Source of the DNA: JBKHJZ01 sp046537875
GTDB lineage: Bacteria > Actinomycetota > Acidimicrobiia > Acidimicrobiales > VFJN01
Direction of reading: 5' to 3'
NCBI GenBank assembly: GCA_046537875.1
Contig: JBKHJZ010000017.1
Location: 1-32,457, forward strand
DNA length: 32,457 bases
Position numbers and translations under genes: made by a program. This document shows, one piece after another, positions 8,222-16,035 of the stretch (position 1 is the stretch's first letter; the number at the start of each line of letters is the position of its first letter). The notes beneath the pieces were generated by a model. That model made no database searches and had not been told where the DNA came from. It was given only the letters and a program-made list of their open reading frames with translations.

Positions 8222-9093
8222 AGGTTGACGTCCCGCACATCCAGGCTGCGCCGCAGGGTGTCGCCCACGAAGTTGAGCGACAGGACGGTGAGGAACATGG
8301 CGGCCGAGGGCACCAGGGCCGCGTGCGGTGCCTCGCTCAGGTGGGGCTTGCTGGCGGCGATCATCCCACCCCAGGTGGGGTCCGGTGGTTCGACGCTGAG
8401 CCCGAGGAGCGCCAGCGAACCCTCGAGGACGATGACGATGCCCATCGCGACGAGGGCGAAGGCAGCCACCGAGGGCACCACGTTGGGCACGATCTCGCGG
8501 AAGAGGATCCGGCTGCGGCGTGCACCCAACGTGTGCGCGGCGTGGACGAACTCGCGCTGGGCGATCGACAGCGTGTTCGCCCGGGCCACGCGCGTGTAGA
8601 TCGGGATCGACAGGAAGCCGATCACGAGCGAGATGACGGTGAGGCTCCTGCCCACGAAGGCGAGCACCGCGAGCAGGAGCACCAGGCCGGGGAAGGCGAG
8701 GATCACGTCGATGGCCGCCATCACGAGGGTCTCGATGCGTCCCCGGAGGTAGCCGACGGCGGTGCCCAGCGTGCCACCCACGGCGAGGCCGATGCCCACC
8801 GCCGACAGGCTGACCACCAACGACACCTGTGCCGCGTGCACCAACCGGGCGAGCTGGTCGCGACCGAGCCCGTCGGCCCCGAGCGGGTGGTCCACGCTCG
8901 GGCCCTCGAGGCGGGCCGAGACGTCGGGGGCGACCGGATCCGCCACCGGTAGCCAGTCGGCGCCCGCCGCGCACACGGCCACCACGACCAGCCACCCGAC
9001 GGCCAGCCAGAACGCGATCCCCCGCCGTCGCGCCCGGGGCATGTCCCGGGGAGTGCGCGACCGGAACGGGAGGCGGCCGCGGGGCACGGCCAC
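8218..9093 (-). CDS. Peptide/nickel-type ABC importer permease (DppC/OppC-like)
   Basis: Inner-membrane permease with an N-terminal OppC-type anchor helix (FWLAVGWLVVVAVCAAGADWL) and a binding-protein-dependent transport domain with about five more helices. The cytoplasmic coupling loop reads AAHTLGARRSRILFREIVPN, the classic EAA motif region. The start is uncertain. GTG 9093 is chosen because GAGGG lies 10 bases upstream and it follows the previous stop by 16 bases (291 aa). TTG 9132 (304 aa, overlapping the previous gene) and ATG 9042 (274 aa) are alternatives. The C-terminus overlaps the ATPase start by 4 bases. Confidence 0.9.
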   Translation of the reverse strand: MAVPRGRLPFRSRTPRDMPRARRRGIAFWLAVGWLVVVAVCAAGADWLPVADPVAPDVSARLEGPSVDHPLGADGLGRDQLARLVHAAQVSLVVSLSAVGIGLAVGGTLGTAVGYLRGRIETLVMAAIDVILAFPGLVLLLAVLAFVGRSLTVISLVIGFLSIPIYTRVARANTLSIAQREFVHAAHTLGARRSRILFREIVPNVVPSVAAFALVAMGIVIVLEGSLALLGLSVEPPDPTWGGMIAASKPHLSEAPHAALVPSAAMFLTVLSLNFVGDTLRRSLDVRDVNL

Positions 9094-9109
9094 CGGGGCG
9101 ACGCCCTCG

Positions 9110-10072
9110 TCACGCGGTCGCAGCGCGGCCAAGGCGGATCCGGGGGTCGAGGAGCGTGTAGAGCAGATCGACGACGAAGTTGATCACCACGAACGAGACG
9201 GCGATCACGAGCGCCACGCCCTGCACCATCATCAGGTCGCGCTGCTGGATCGAGTTGACGAGCAGGCGCCCGACGCCCGGGAGCGCGAACAGGGTCTCCA
9301 CGATGACCGCGCCCCCGAGGATCGCACCGACCTGCAGGCCGACCACGGTCATCAGCGAGAACGAGCTGGGGCGCAACGCGTGCCGGAAGAGCACGCGGGT
9401 GGTCGGGATGCCCTTGGCGCGCGCCATGGTGATCGAGTCCTGCTGGAGCGTGGTGATCATGTCGGCGCGCAGGAGGCGCGTGTACACGGCCAGCTCGCCG
9501 ACGGCGATCGACAGTGCGGGCAGGATCGCGACGCGCAGGTTGCCGACCGGGTCGTCGCGGACGTGGACCCACCCCGTCGCCGGCAGCCACGACAAGGTCT
9601 CGGCGAAGATCAGGATGAGCAGGATCGCCACCATGAAGTTGGGGATCGCGAGCAGGCCGAAGCTGGCGCCGGTGACGATCCGGTCGGCCCGCCCTCCCGC
9701 CCGGAAGGCCGACCACGTCCCCAGCGGGACGGCGGCCGCCAGGGCGATCACGATCGCCAGCGCCCCGATCTCCAGCGTCACGGGCAGCCGGTCGCCGATC
9801 GCGTCGGTCACCTCCTGGCCGGTGCGGTACGAGCGGCCGAGGTCGCCCGTGGCTGCGTCGGCGAGCCAGCGCGCGTAGCGGGCCGGGAGCGGATCGTCGA
9901 GGTGCAGGTCGTCCCGGACGGCCGCGATCGCCTCCGGTGTCGCCCCCTCGCCGCCGCCGAGGATCTGCACCGCCGGGTCACCCGGCAGCAGGCTGGTCAG
10001 GAGGAACGTGAGGAACGACACGACGAGCAGCGTCACCGCCATCGTCGGGAGCCGTCTCAGCAGCACTCGCAT
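9110..10072 (-). CDS. Peptide/nickel-type ABC importer permease (DppB/OppB-like)
   Basis: 320 aa from ATG 10072, with GACGGAA shortly upstream. The first helix begins at residue 11 (MAVTLLVVSFLTFLLTSLLPGDPA), with the PGDP motif that typifies DppB/OppB N-termini. About six membrane helices follow, and the EAA loop reads ITMARAKGIPTTRVLFRHAL. The protein forms a membrane heterodimer with the following permease. It lies 48 bases after the binding-protein gene in the same operon. Usual family length is 306-340 residues. Confidence 0.93.
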   Translation of the reverse strand: MRVLLRRLPTMAVTLLVVSFLTFLLTSLLPGDPAVQILGGGEGATPEAIAAVRDDLHLDDPLPARYARWLADAATGDLGRSYRTGQEVTDAIGDRLPVTLEIGALAIVIALAAAVPLGTWSAFRAGGRADRIVTGASFGLLAIPNFMVAILLILIFAETLSWLPATGWVHVRDDPVGNLRVAILPALSIAVGELAVYTRLLRADMITTLQQDSITMARAKGIPTTRVLFRHALRPSSFSLMTVVGLQVGAILGGAVIVETLFALPGVGRLLVNSIQQRDLMMVQGVALVIAVSFVVINFVVDLLYTLLDPRIRLGRAATA

Positions 10073-10120
10073 CGTTCCGTCACGTCCTGACGCGCCTGCT
10101 CCGGGCCGGGTGAATGGTGG

Positions 10121-11794
10121 CTACTCGGTGGTCCAGACGAACGCCCACATCGTCGTGGCGCCGGGAACCCCGCTGCCCGGGGCGCCGTCGGGGAACGTCC
10201 AGCCGTCGAGGTTCTTCACCACGTCGCGGGCGGCGAGGACCGACAGCGTGGACCCGTGGTAGTTCATCGGGAAGTTCTCGTTGACCGTCATCGAGATCTC
10301 CTCGACGAGGGCCCGGCGCTCCTCGAGGTCGCTCGAGGCGGCGAGCCTCTCGAGGTTCTCGTCGATCGAGGGGTCGGTGAAGCGGGTGAAGTTGATGTTG
10401 CTCTCCTCGGTGAACGCGTCCCTGAGAGTCGGGTACGGATCCCGGTTGAGCCCGGCCCTGAAGCACTTCGCGTCGTAGTCTCCGGCGATCGCCTCGGTGA
10501 CGTGGGTGGCCTGCTCCACCTGCCGCAGCTCGACGTCGACGCCGATGGCGCCCCACAGCGACTGGTAGAGCTGCGCCATGTCGACGAGGGCGGGCTCGGG
10601 CAGGCAGTCGTAGCGGAAGCTCACCGGGGAGCCGGGCGGCTTGCCGTCCGACCGGTCGGGGTCGTCGACGTACTCGGCGATCAGTTCCGAGGCGGCCTCG
10701 GGATCGTAGGTTGGCCACGCCTCGGCGACGGCTTCCGACCAGTAGGGATCGTCCTCGCTGAAGATCTGGGTCGACGGCGGCACGGCGCCCGTTCCGCCCT
10801 GCACCTCGATGACCTGCTCCTGGTCGGTGGCCCGGACGAGCGCCTCCCGCACCCGGACGTCGTCGAGCGGCGGCCGGGTGGTGTTGAAGATGTTGACCCC
10901 GGTGGTGTTCCCGAGGGCCTCGTAGCTGTCGACCCCGTCGATCTCCCGCGCCCGGAGCACGCTGGCCTGCCGGAGGGTCTGGAGCACGTCGATGTCGCCG
11001 GAGGACAGGCTCGAGAGGCGGGTGTCCTCGTCGGGGATCGGCCGGAACACGATCTCGTCGAGGTAGGGCAGGCCCTCCTGCCAGTAGTTCTCGTTCCTGG
11101 TGACCACGAGCTGGTTGTCCCGCTCCCAGCTCTCGAAGACGAACGGGCCGGTACCCACGGGCTGGGACCCGGCATCCTCGCCTGCGGCGGCCGCCGCGGT
11201 GGGGGAGAACGGCCAGCCGATCGCCAACCCGAGGTTGTCCGCGAACCCCGAGTTGGGGCTGTCGAGGACGTACGTGAAGGTCAGGTCGTCGACGATCTCC
11301 ATCTCGACGCCCTCGAGCGCGCCGGCCGTGTTGGCGGCGGGATCCTTCAGGTACTCGTCGAAGATCGTCTTCATCGCCTCGGAGTTCAGCGGCGTGCCGT
11401 CGTGGAACTCGATGCCCTCACGGAGCGTGACGGTCCATTCCGTGAGGTCCTCGCTGGGCTCGATCGACTCGGCCAGGTACGGCTGGACCTCGCCGTTCTC
11501 GTCGAGGCGCGCCAGGGGGTCGTAGATCGCGAACGCCACCGTCACGCCGGAGTTCGCGAAGTTGCCGCTGCCGGGCAGCCAGCCGCTGGTCTCCGCCTCC
11601 AGGCCCACGGTGATCGAGCCGCCCTCGACCGGGTCTCCCTGCTCGGAGATGTCGGGCGCGGCGCCCTCGGGCTCGTCCCCCGGTTCACCCGCGTCGTCGT
11701 CTCCCCCGCAGCTCGCCGCGATCAGCGAGATCGCCGCTGCCAGCAGGACTGCACGGAGCACGTGTCGAGCCCGTGCGTCGTGGATGGTCCGCAC
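10121..11794 (-). CDS. ABC importer substrate-binding lipoprotein (SBP family 5)
   Basis: 557 aa from GTG 11794, preceded by AGGGGGGA about 6 bases upstream. The lipoprotein signal ends in LIAASC, so Cys29 should be lipidated and the mature protein tethered outside the membrane. An acidic Gly/Glu/Asp linker follows. The remainder is an OppA/DppA-type two-lobed binding protein: markers include the early IYDPLARLDENGEVQPYLAE strand, WTVTLREGIEFHDGTPLNSE, and the middle stretch VGTGPFVFESWERDN. These motifs define SBP family 5, which binds peptides, nickel chelates, sugars or opines; the ligand cannot be told from sequence alone. First gene of the importer operon, with an operator-like site just upstream. 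Confidence 0.93.
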   Translation of the reverse strand: MRTIHDARARHVLRAVLLAAAISLIAASCGGDDDAGEPGDEPEGAAPDISEQGDPVEGGSITVGLEAETSGWLPGSGNFANSGVTVAFAIYDPLARLDENGEVQPYLAESIEPSEDLTEWTVTLREGIEFHDGTPLNSEAMKTIFDEYLKDPAANTAGALEGVEMEIVDDLTFTYVLDSPNSGFADNLGLAIGWPFSPTAAAAAGEDAGSQPVGTGPFVFESWERDNQLVVTRNENYWQEGLPYLDEIVFRPIPDEDTRLSSLSSGDIDVLQTLRQASVLRAREIDGVDSYEALGNTTGVNIFNTTRPPLDDVRVREALVRATDQEQVIEVQGGTGAVPPSTQIFSEDDPYWSEAVAEAWPTYDPEAASELIAEYVDDPDRSDGKPPGSPVSFRYDCLPEPALVDMAQLYQSLWGAIGVDVELRQVEQATHVTEAIAGDYDAKCFRAGLNRDPYPTLRDAFTEESNINFTRFTDPSIDENLERLAASSDLEERRALVEEISMTVNENFPMNYHGSTLSVLAARDVVKNLDGWTFPDGAPGSGVPGATTMWAFVWTTE

Positions 11795-11839
11795 CTCGGT
11801 TCCCCCCTGTTGTGATGAGCCCCTCGCCCCCGGGCTGCA

Positions 11840-11874
11840 TTAGCGAAACGCTAAGCGGGCTGCCAGAACGCTAA
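11840..11874 (-). promoter_or_regulatory. Operator-like palindrome and direct repeat upstream of the importer
   Basis: TTAGCG-AAA-CGCTAA (11840-11854) is a perfect inverted repeat. The half-site AACGCTAA occurs again at 11867-11874, exactly 20 bases (two DNA turns) from its first copy at 11847-11854. The cluster lies 46-80 bases upstream of the binding-protein GTG, in the only sizeable gap of this region (11795-12048). It is AT-richer than its surroundings. It is a good candidate site for the adjacent TetR-type protein. Confidence 0.55.
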
Positions 11875-11919
11875 CGGCACCCGGAGACGTGCGGCAAGCC
11901 GTCACCGGGCAACGCCGTG

Positions 11920-11947
11920 TTCGGCTTCCCCGTCATCCAAAGCCGAA
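11920..11947 (-). repeat. Inverted repeat downstream of the TetR gene
   Basis: TTCGGCTT (11920-11927) and AAGCCGAA (11940-11947) form a perfect 8-base stem around a 12-base loop, about 100 bases past the stop of the TetR gene. It could end the regulator transcript or be a further protein site. No U-tract is present, so the role is open. Confidence 0.35.
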
Positions 11948-12048
11948 TTCGGGTTCGGTCGAGTGTCGCAGACCGCAGCCAGCTGCGCCAGGGCCGTTCG
12001 TGGCCGGGAGGTCTGCACGCGGGGACGGGCCAACGGTGGCCGGACTGC

Positions 12049-12678
12049 TCAGCCGGTGCCGTCGGTACGCCGTCCGGGCTGCGGCTCCACGCCGGCCAGC
12101 AGCCGGTCCACCACCGACTCGACCTCGTCGTCGAGGCGCTCGACGTCGGTGCCCAGCTCCTCGGCGAGCCGGTCGCGGAGGATCATGTAGCCGTAGACAA
12201 GGGACGCCAGCGCCGCGTGGAAGGCGTCGGTTGCGACCTCGGCCTCGACGGCGCCCTCTGCGGCGTCGCGGGCGAGGCGGGCCCTCGTTCCCGCCACGTC
12301 GGGGATCATGCGCACGTGCTTGTCTCCGTCCAGGATCAGCAGAGCGGCCAGCACCGCCGCACGGCGGTGGCCGAGCATGGTCCGGAAGAACCGTGTGTAG
12401 CGGGCCCGGGTGGGCAGGGGGAGCGTGGGCACGAAGTCGCGCAGGCGACTGCGGACGTCCGACCGGAGGGCGGCGCGCAGCAGGTCGCGCCTCGAGCCGA
12501 AGTAGTGGTAGACGAGACCCCGGTTGACGCCGGCGGCGGCAGCGACCTCCCGCAGGTTCAGCCCGGCGAGCACGCCGTGACGTTCGAGGAGCTCGAGCGC
12601 GGACCGCTGGAGCGCCGCCTCGGTGGCGCTCCGAGAGGCTGAGCGCGCCGGCTGTGGCTGCGGCGACATGCGGACCAT
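12049..12678 (-). CDS. TetR/AcrR-family transcriptional regulator
   Basis: 209 aa from ATG 12678 (ATG 12669 also possible; neither has a strong ribosome site). The N-terminal helix-turn-helix at about 41-60 (LNLREVAAAAGVNRGLVYHYF) is a textbook TetR recognition unit with the conserved YHYF. The C-terminal two-thirds is helical and unspecific, as expected for a ligand-binding/dimer domain. It contains no cysteine, so direct iron-sulphur sensing is unlikely although it is divergent from sufB. It lies upstream of, and points toward, the importer operon, whose leader carries a palindrome. The most likely role is repression of that operon, and possibly of itself. Confidence 0.9.
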   Translation of the reverse strand: MVRMSPQPQPARSASRSATEAALQRSALELLERHGVLAGLNLREVAAAAGVNRGLVYHYFGSRRDLLRAALRSDVRSRLRDFVPTLPLPTRARYTRFFRTMLGHRRAAVLAALLILDGDKHVRMIPDVAGTRARLARDAAEGAVEAEVATDAFHAALASLVYGYMILRDRLAEELGTDVERLDDEVESVVDRLLAGVEPQPGRRTDGTG

Positions 12679-12741
12679 CGTGGCAGACCGGGCGCGAACG
12701 ACCGGCGTGTGGCCCCCGAGGGTGGCTCGCGCCGCAGCGAT

Positions 12742-12789
12742 TGCTACTATCGCCGTAGGAGAAATTCAGGCCCGGGACGCGGCCCGGGC
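12742..12789 (+). promoter_or_regulatory. sufB: Putative sufB promoter with leader hairpin
   Basis: TGC-TACTAT (12742-12750) matches an extended -10 element. A small inverted repeat CTAC...GTAG (12744-12758) overlaps it. Downstream, GCCCGGG-ACGCGG-CCCGGGC (12770-12789) is a perfect 7-base stem that would fall in the 5' leader, about 40 bases before the sufB ATG. An 8-base palindrome GTGATCAC (12799-12806) follows. No clear -35 is visible. Confidence 0.4.
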
Positions 12790-12829
12790 ACACCGCTCGT
12801 GATCACCCGAGACCACGAAGGGACCGCAC

Positions 12830-14227
12830 ATGGCAGTTGCCGACCTCGACCTGGGGCGCTACAAGCTCGGCTGGTCCGACGAGGAGAACTACATCTTCAA
12901 GCCCAAGAGGGGCCTGAGCGAGGACATCGTCCGCGAGATGTCGTGGATGAAGGGCGAGCCCGACTGGATGCTCCGCAGCCGGCTGAAGGCGCTGAAGCAC
13001 TTCGAGAAGCGCCCGATGCCCACGTGGGGCGGTGACATGTCGGAGATCTACTTCGACGACATCTACTACTACATCAAGCCCACCGACTCGCAGGTCGACG
13101 AGTGGGAGGAGCTGCCCGACTCGATCAAGAGCACGTACGAGAAGCTGGGCATCCCCGAGGCCGAGCGCAAGTACCTCGCCGGCGTCACCGCGCAGTACGA
13201 GTCCGAGGTCGTCTTCCACCGCAACCGCGAGGACCTCGAGCGCCAGGGCGTCGTGTTCTGCGACATGGACACCGCGCTCCGCGAGTACCCGGAGCTGGTG
13301 AAGCCCCACTTCGGCACGATCATCCCCCGCAACGACAACAAGTTCGCCGCGCTGAACACCGCGGTCTGGTCGGGCGGGTCGTTCATCTACGTGCCGCCGG
13401 GCGTCGAGGTGGAGATGCCGCTGCAGGCGTACTTCCGCATCAACGCCGAGAACATGGGCCAGTTCGAGCGGACGCTCATCATCGCCGACGAGGGTGCGAA
13501 GGTGCACTACATCGAGGGCTGCTCGGCCCCCGTGTACACCACCGACTCCCTGCACTCGGCGGTCGTGGAGATCGTGGTGAAGCCCAGCGCCCGGGTGACC
13601 TACACCACGATCCAGAACTGGTCGAACAACGTGTTCAACCTGGTCACCAAGCGGGCCAAGGTCGAGGCCGAGGGTCACATGGAGTGGATCGACGGCAACA
13701 TCGGCAGCCGGCTCACGATGAAGTACCCCTCGGTCTACATGGTCGGGCCCAAGGCCACCGGCGAGGTGCTCTCGGTCGCCTACGCGGGCGAGGGCCAGCA
13801 CCAGGACGCCGGCGCCAAGATGGTGCACGCCGCCCCCGAGACCAGCTCGAAGATCGTGTCGAAGTCGATCTCCCAGGGCGGGGGCCGCACCTCGTACCGC
13901 GGGCTGGTCCGGGTGGAGGACGACGCCTACGGCTGCAAGTCGCACGTGCAGTGCGACGCGCTGATCCTCGACGAGGACTCGATCAGCGACACGTTCCCGT
14001 ACATGGAGGTGGGGGCGCGCGACGCCCGGATCGGGCACGAGGCCACCGTCTCCAAGGTCGCCGACGAGCAGCTCTTCTACCTGATGAGCCGCGGTCTCTC
14101 CGAGGAGCAGGCGATGAGCATGGTGGTGAACGGCTTCATCGAGCCGGTCACCCGCACCCTCCCCATGGAGTACGCGGTGGAGTGGAGCCGCCTGATCGAG
14201 CTCCAGATGGAGGGCTCGGTCGGCTGA
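12830..14227 (+). CDS. sufB: Fe-S cluster assembly scaffold protein SufB
   Basis: 465 aa from ATG 12830, with AAGGGA 7 bases upstream. SufB is the scaffold subunit of the cytoplasmic SufBC2D complex, on which nascent iron-sulphur clusters form. The sequence is full length and shows characteristic blocks: IIPRNDNKFAALNTAVWSGG, VHYIEGCSAP, TYTTIQNWSNNVFNLVTKR, and the C-terminal core YGCKSHVQCDALI, whose Cys375 corresponds to the conserved cluster-assembly cysteine of SufB. The C-terminal ARIGHEATVSKV and FYLMSRGLSEEQA motifs are intact. Unusually it is separated from sufD by 1.8 kb that includes a gene on the other strand. It is divergent from the TetR gene. Confidence 0.97.
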   Translation: MAVADLDLGRYKLGWSDEENYIFKPKRGLSEDIVREMSWMKGEPDWMLRSRLKALKHFEKRPMPTWGGDMSEIYFDDIYYYIKPTDSQVDEWEELPDSIKSTYEKLGIPEAERKYLAGVTAQYESEVVFHRNREDLERQGVVFCDMDTALREYPELVKPHFGTIIPRNDNKFAALNTAVWSGGSFIYVPPGVEVEMPLQAYFRINAENMGQFERTLIIADEGAKVHYIEGCSAPVYTTDSLHSAVVEIVVKPSARVTYTTIQNWSNNVFNLVTKRAKVEAEGHMEWIDGNIGSRLTMKYPSVYMVGPKATGEVLSVAYAGEGQHQDAGAKMVHAAPETSSKIVSKSISQGGGRTSYRGLVRVEDDAYGCKSHVQCDALILDEDSISDTFPYMEVGARDARIGHEATVSKVADEQLFYLMSRGLSEEQAMSMVVNGFIEPVTRTLPMEYAVEWSRLIELQMEGSVG

Positions 14228-14339
14228 CCCGGCGGGGAGGCCGGCTGTGGGATGTGGAACCCATGACCTCGGGCCGTCGCGTCGCCCGACGGGTCCGGGC
14301 GCATCGGGGCGCCGGTGCTGGCAGACTGTCCGGGTGCCG

Positions 14340-14693
14340 ATGCGTCAGGACTGCAAGCACTTCGAGTCCCGCACCTACCGCAACGGTGAGACCGTGCGGA
14401 AGTGCGATCTCGATCTCGCGCCCGAGGCACCGTGGCGCTGCCCCGACGACTGCCCCCGGTACGAGCGGCGCTACGCGGATGTCAACTGGAGCTACGGCAG
14501 CCTGGTCACGCCCGAGACACCGGACGAGCCGCTCGACGCCCTGGACCGCGGCGACGGGTCCGTGGCCCGGTTGCTCGACGAGGCCGAGGAGATCGTGAAC
14601 CAGGCCGGGCCGCAGGTGCTCTCCGAGGTGCACGAGGCGCGGGGGCGGTCGGCCGCGCGCCGGCTGCGCCGCTGGTTCCGCCGCGACGACTGA
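14340..14693 (+). CDS. Small four-cysteine protein of unknown function
   Basis: 117 aa from ATG 14340 (GTG 14334 is an alternative; the frame is open from 14247, but that part resembles no start region). Not recognised as a named family. The N-terminal 40 residues carry Cys5, His7, Cys22, Cys34 and Cys38 (CKH, RKCDLD, WRCPDDCPRYERR), a spacing that suggests zinc or a small iron-sulphur site. A short acidic middle, an amphipathic helix (about 67-95) and a strongly basic end (ARRLRRWFRRDD) follow. It lies 112 bases after sufB on the same strand and may be co-transcribed, so a role linked to cluster assembly or iron is possible but unproven. Codon use is like its neighbours. Confidence 0.7.
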   Translation: MRQDCKHFESRTYRNGETVRKCDLDLAPEAPWRCPDDCPRYERRYADVNWSYGSLVTPETPDEPLDALDRGDGSVARLLDEAEEIVNQAGPQVLSEVHEARGRSAARRLRRWFRRDD

Positions 14694-14757
14694 GACCGAG
14701 CCCGAGGCCGAGAGAGGTCCTGCCGGCCGGGACGGGGCGACCCGGCACCGGACGGCG

Positions 14758-15837
14758 TCAACTTCGGCCGGCGGCCGAGGTCTCGCTGTCGGCGCCGAGC
14801 CGGCCGGCCCCGGTCCCGGTACTCCCGTCCGTGCCGGCGATGTCGCCGTTCGCCCCGACGACCAGGCCGCGGCGAACGGCCAGGATCGCGTTGATCTCGC
14901 CCCCGACCAGCAGCGCGATCGCCAGCAGGTACAGCCACAGCACCAGGATCACCGAGCCGCCGAGCACCCCGAGCACCTGGTTGGTGCTCGCCGCGACCTG
15001 CAGGTAGGTGCTGAAGCCCAGGGAGAGAAGGCCCCACCCGACGGCGCACACCACGGCGCCCGGCAGGTCCCACCGCCAGGGCGTGCTGTGGTTGGGGGCC
15101 ACGTGGTACATCGTCGCCGCCCACGCGGTGAGCACCATCGCCATGAGGGGCCAGCGGGCGAAGGTCCAGAAGGTGGCGAAGCCGCCGCCGAAGCCCAGGT
15201 CGTCGGCGACCTCCTGGCCGGTGCCGAGCAACGGCCCGACCACGAGCATCGCCAGCATCAACGCGCCGACGAGCACGCTGCCCAGCGCCAGCCCGAGCGC
15301 GAGCGCCCGCAGGCGCACGTAGCTCCGGCGCTCGGTGATGTCGTAGGCGACGTCCATCGCACGCGTCACCGCGGCGAACGCCCGGGACGCAGCCCAGATG
15401 GACGCGGCGCCGCCGAGCGTCAGCGCGCTGGGCGTCGCGTCGCGGAACAGGCCGCGCACGGCGTCGACCGTGTCGGACGCCTCGTCGGTGAGGATCCGCT
15501 CGAAGAAGCCCACGACCTCCCTCTCCGCGTCCGCGGCGAGGTCCTCGCCGACGACGCCCTGGAGCACGCCGAGGATGCCGGCCACGGCCACGAGGCCCGG
15601 GAAGATGCTGAGCAGCGCGAAGAACGCGATCTCCGCCGCGAGGCCGCCGACGCGGTCGTCCTGCCACTCGTGCACGAGGTCGTGCGCCCACCGGCGGCCA
15701 CCGCGCAGGGTGCGCCGGCCCAGGTCTCGCAGGGCGGACGCAGGGTGAGCCGCGGGCGGCTCGCCCGGCCCGTCTCCGGCGCGGTCCGAGGCGGATCGTG
15801 TCGGGGTTGAGAGATGCGTGTCCTCGATGCCGGCCAT
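14758..15837 (-). CDS. YihY/BrkB-family inner membrane protein
   Basis: 359 aa from ATG 15837 (ATG 15858 possible). After a polar N-terminal segment of about 55 residues comes the family hallmark DRVGGLAAEIAFFALLSIFPGL (around 62-82), then six or so membrane helices with the usual long loops. A conserved RRSYVRLRALALGLALG segment lies mid-protein, and a last helix contains LWLYLLAIALLVGGEINAI. The tail after this is Gly/Ser/Thr-rich and soluble. Members were once called ribonuclease BN or BrkB; they are now regarded as membrane proteins of unclear function, possibly transporters. The gene sits on the opposite strand between sufB and sufD, which is unusual. Confidence 0.92.
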   Translation of the reverse strand: MAGIEDTHLSTPTRSASDRAGDGPGEPPAAHPASALRDLGRRTLRGGRRWAHDLVHEWQDDRVGGLAAEIAFFALLSIFPGLVAVAGILGVLQGVVGEDLAADAEREVVGFFERILTDEASDTVDAVRGLFRDATPSALTLGGAASIWAASRAFAAVTRAMDVAYDITERRSYVRLRALALGLALGSVLVGALMLAMLVVGPLLGTGQEVADDLGFGGGFATFWTFARWPLMAMVLTAWAATMYHVAPNHSTPWRWDLPGAVVCAVGWGLLSLGFSTYLQVAASTNQVLGVLGGSVILVLWLYLLAIALLVGGEINAILAVRRGLVVGANGDIAGTDGSTGTGAGRLGADSETSAAGRS

Positions 15838-15962
15838 GATCGCTGATCCGGCGGCCATCGCGTCGCGACCGGCGAATGCGGCCGTGATCGGACGCCCGTT
15901 CTCCGGCCGCGCGGGACGCTCATCGGTGCCCGCGCTTCGCGGCGCCAACGGTCGGTGGGCAC

Positions 15963-16010
15963 CCGTGCCGGCCGCCGGTAGGGTGAGCCACGGCCACCGT
16001 GCCGGCCGCC
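15963..16010 (+). promoter_or_regulatory. 14-base direct repeat around a putative sufD promoter
   Basis: CCGTGCCGGCCGCC occurs perfectly at 15963-15976 and 15997-16010 (period 34). Between the copies is TAGGGT (15979-15984), a -10-like hexamer in the context CCGGTAGGGT, resembling CCGGTAGAAT before the ABC exporter. The region is the divergent gap between the YihY gene and sufD (15838-16035). Confidence 0.3.
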
Positions 16011-16021
16011 TGCGACCTGCG

Positions 16022-16027
16022 AAAGGA
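16022..16027 (+). promoter_or_regulatory. sufD: Ribosome binding site that supports the CTG start of sufD
   Basis: AAAGGA at 16022-16027 lies 8 bases before CTG 16036. No other ribosome-like site occurs before the only in-frame GTG (16123). Confidence 0.6.
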
Positions 16028-16035
16028 CACGCGAC

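Noticed and set aside
12049..12678. TetR protein as the iron-sulphur-sensing regulator of suf
   Set aside because: It has no cysteine, and the clear palindrome is on the importer side; not excluded but not supported.
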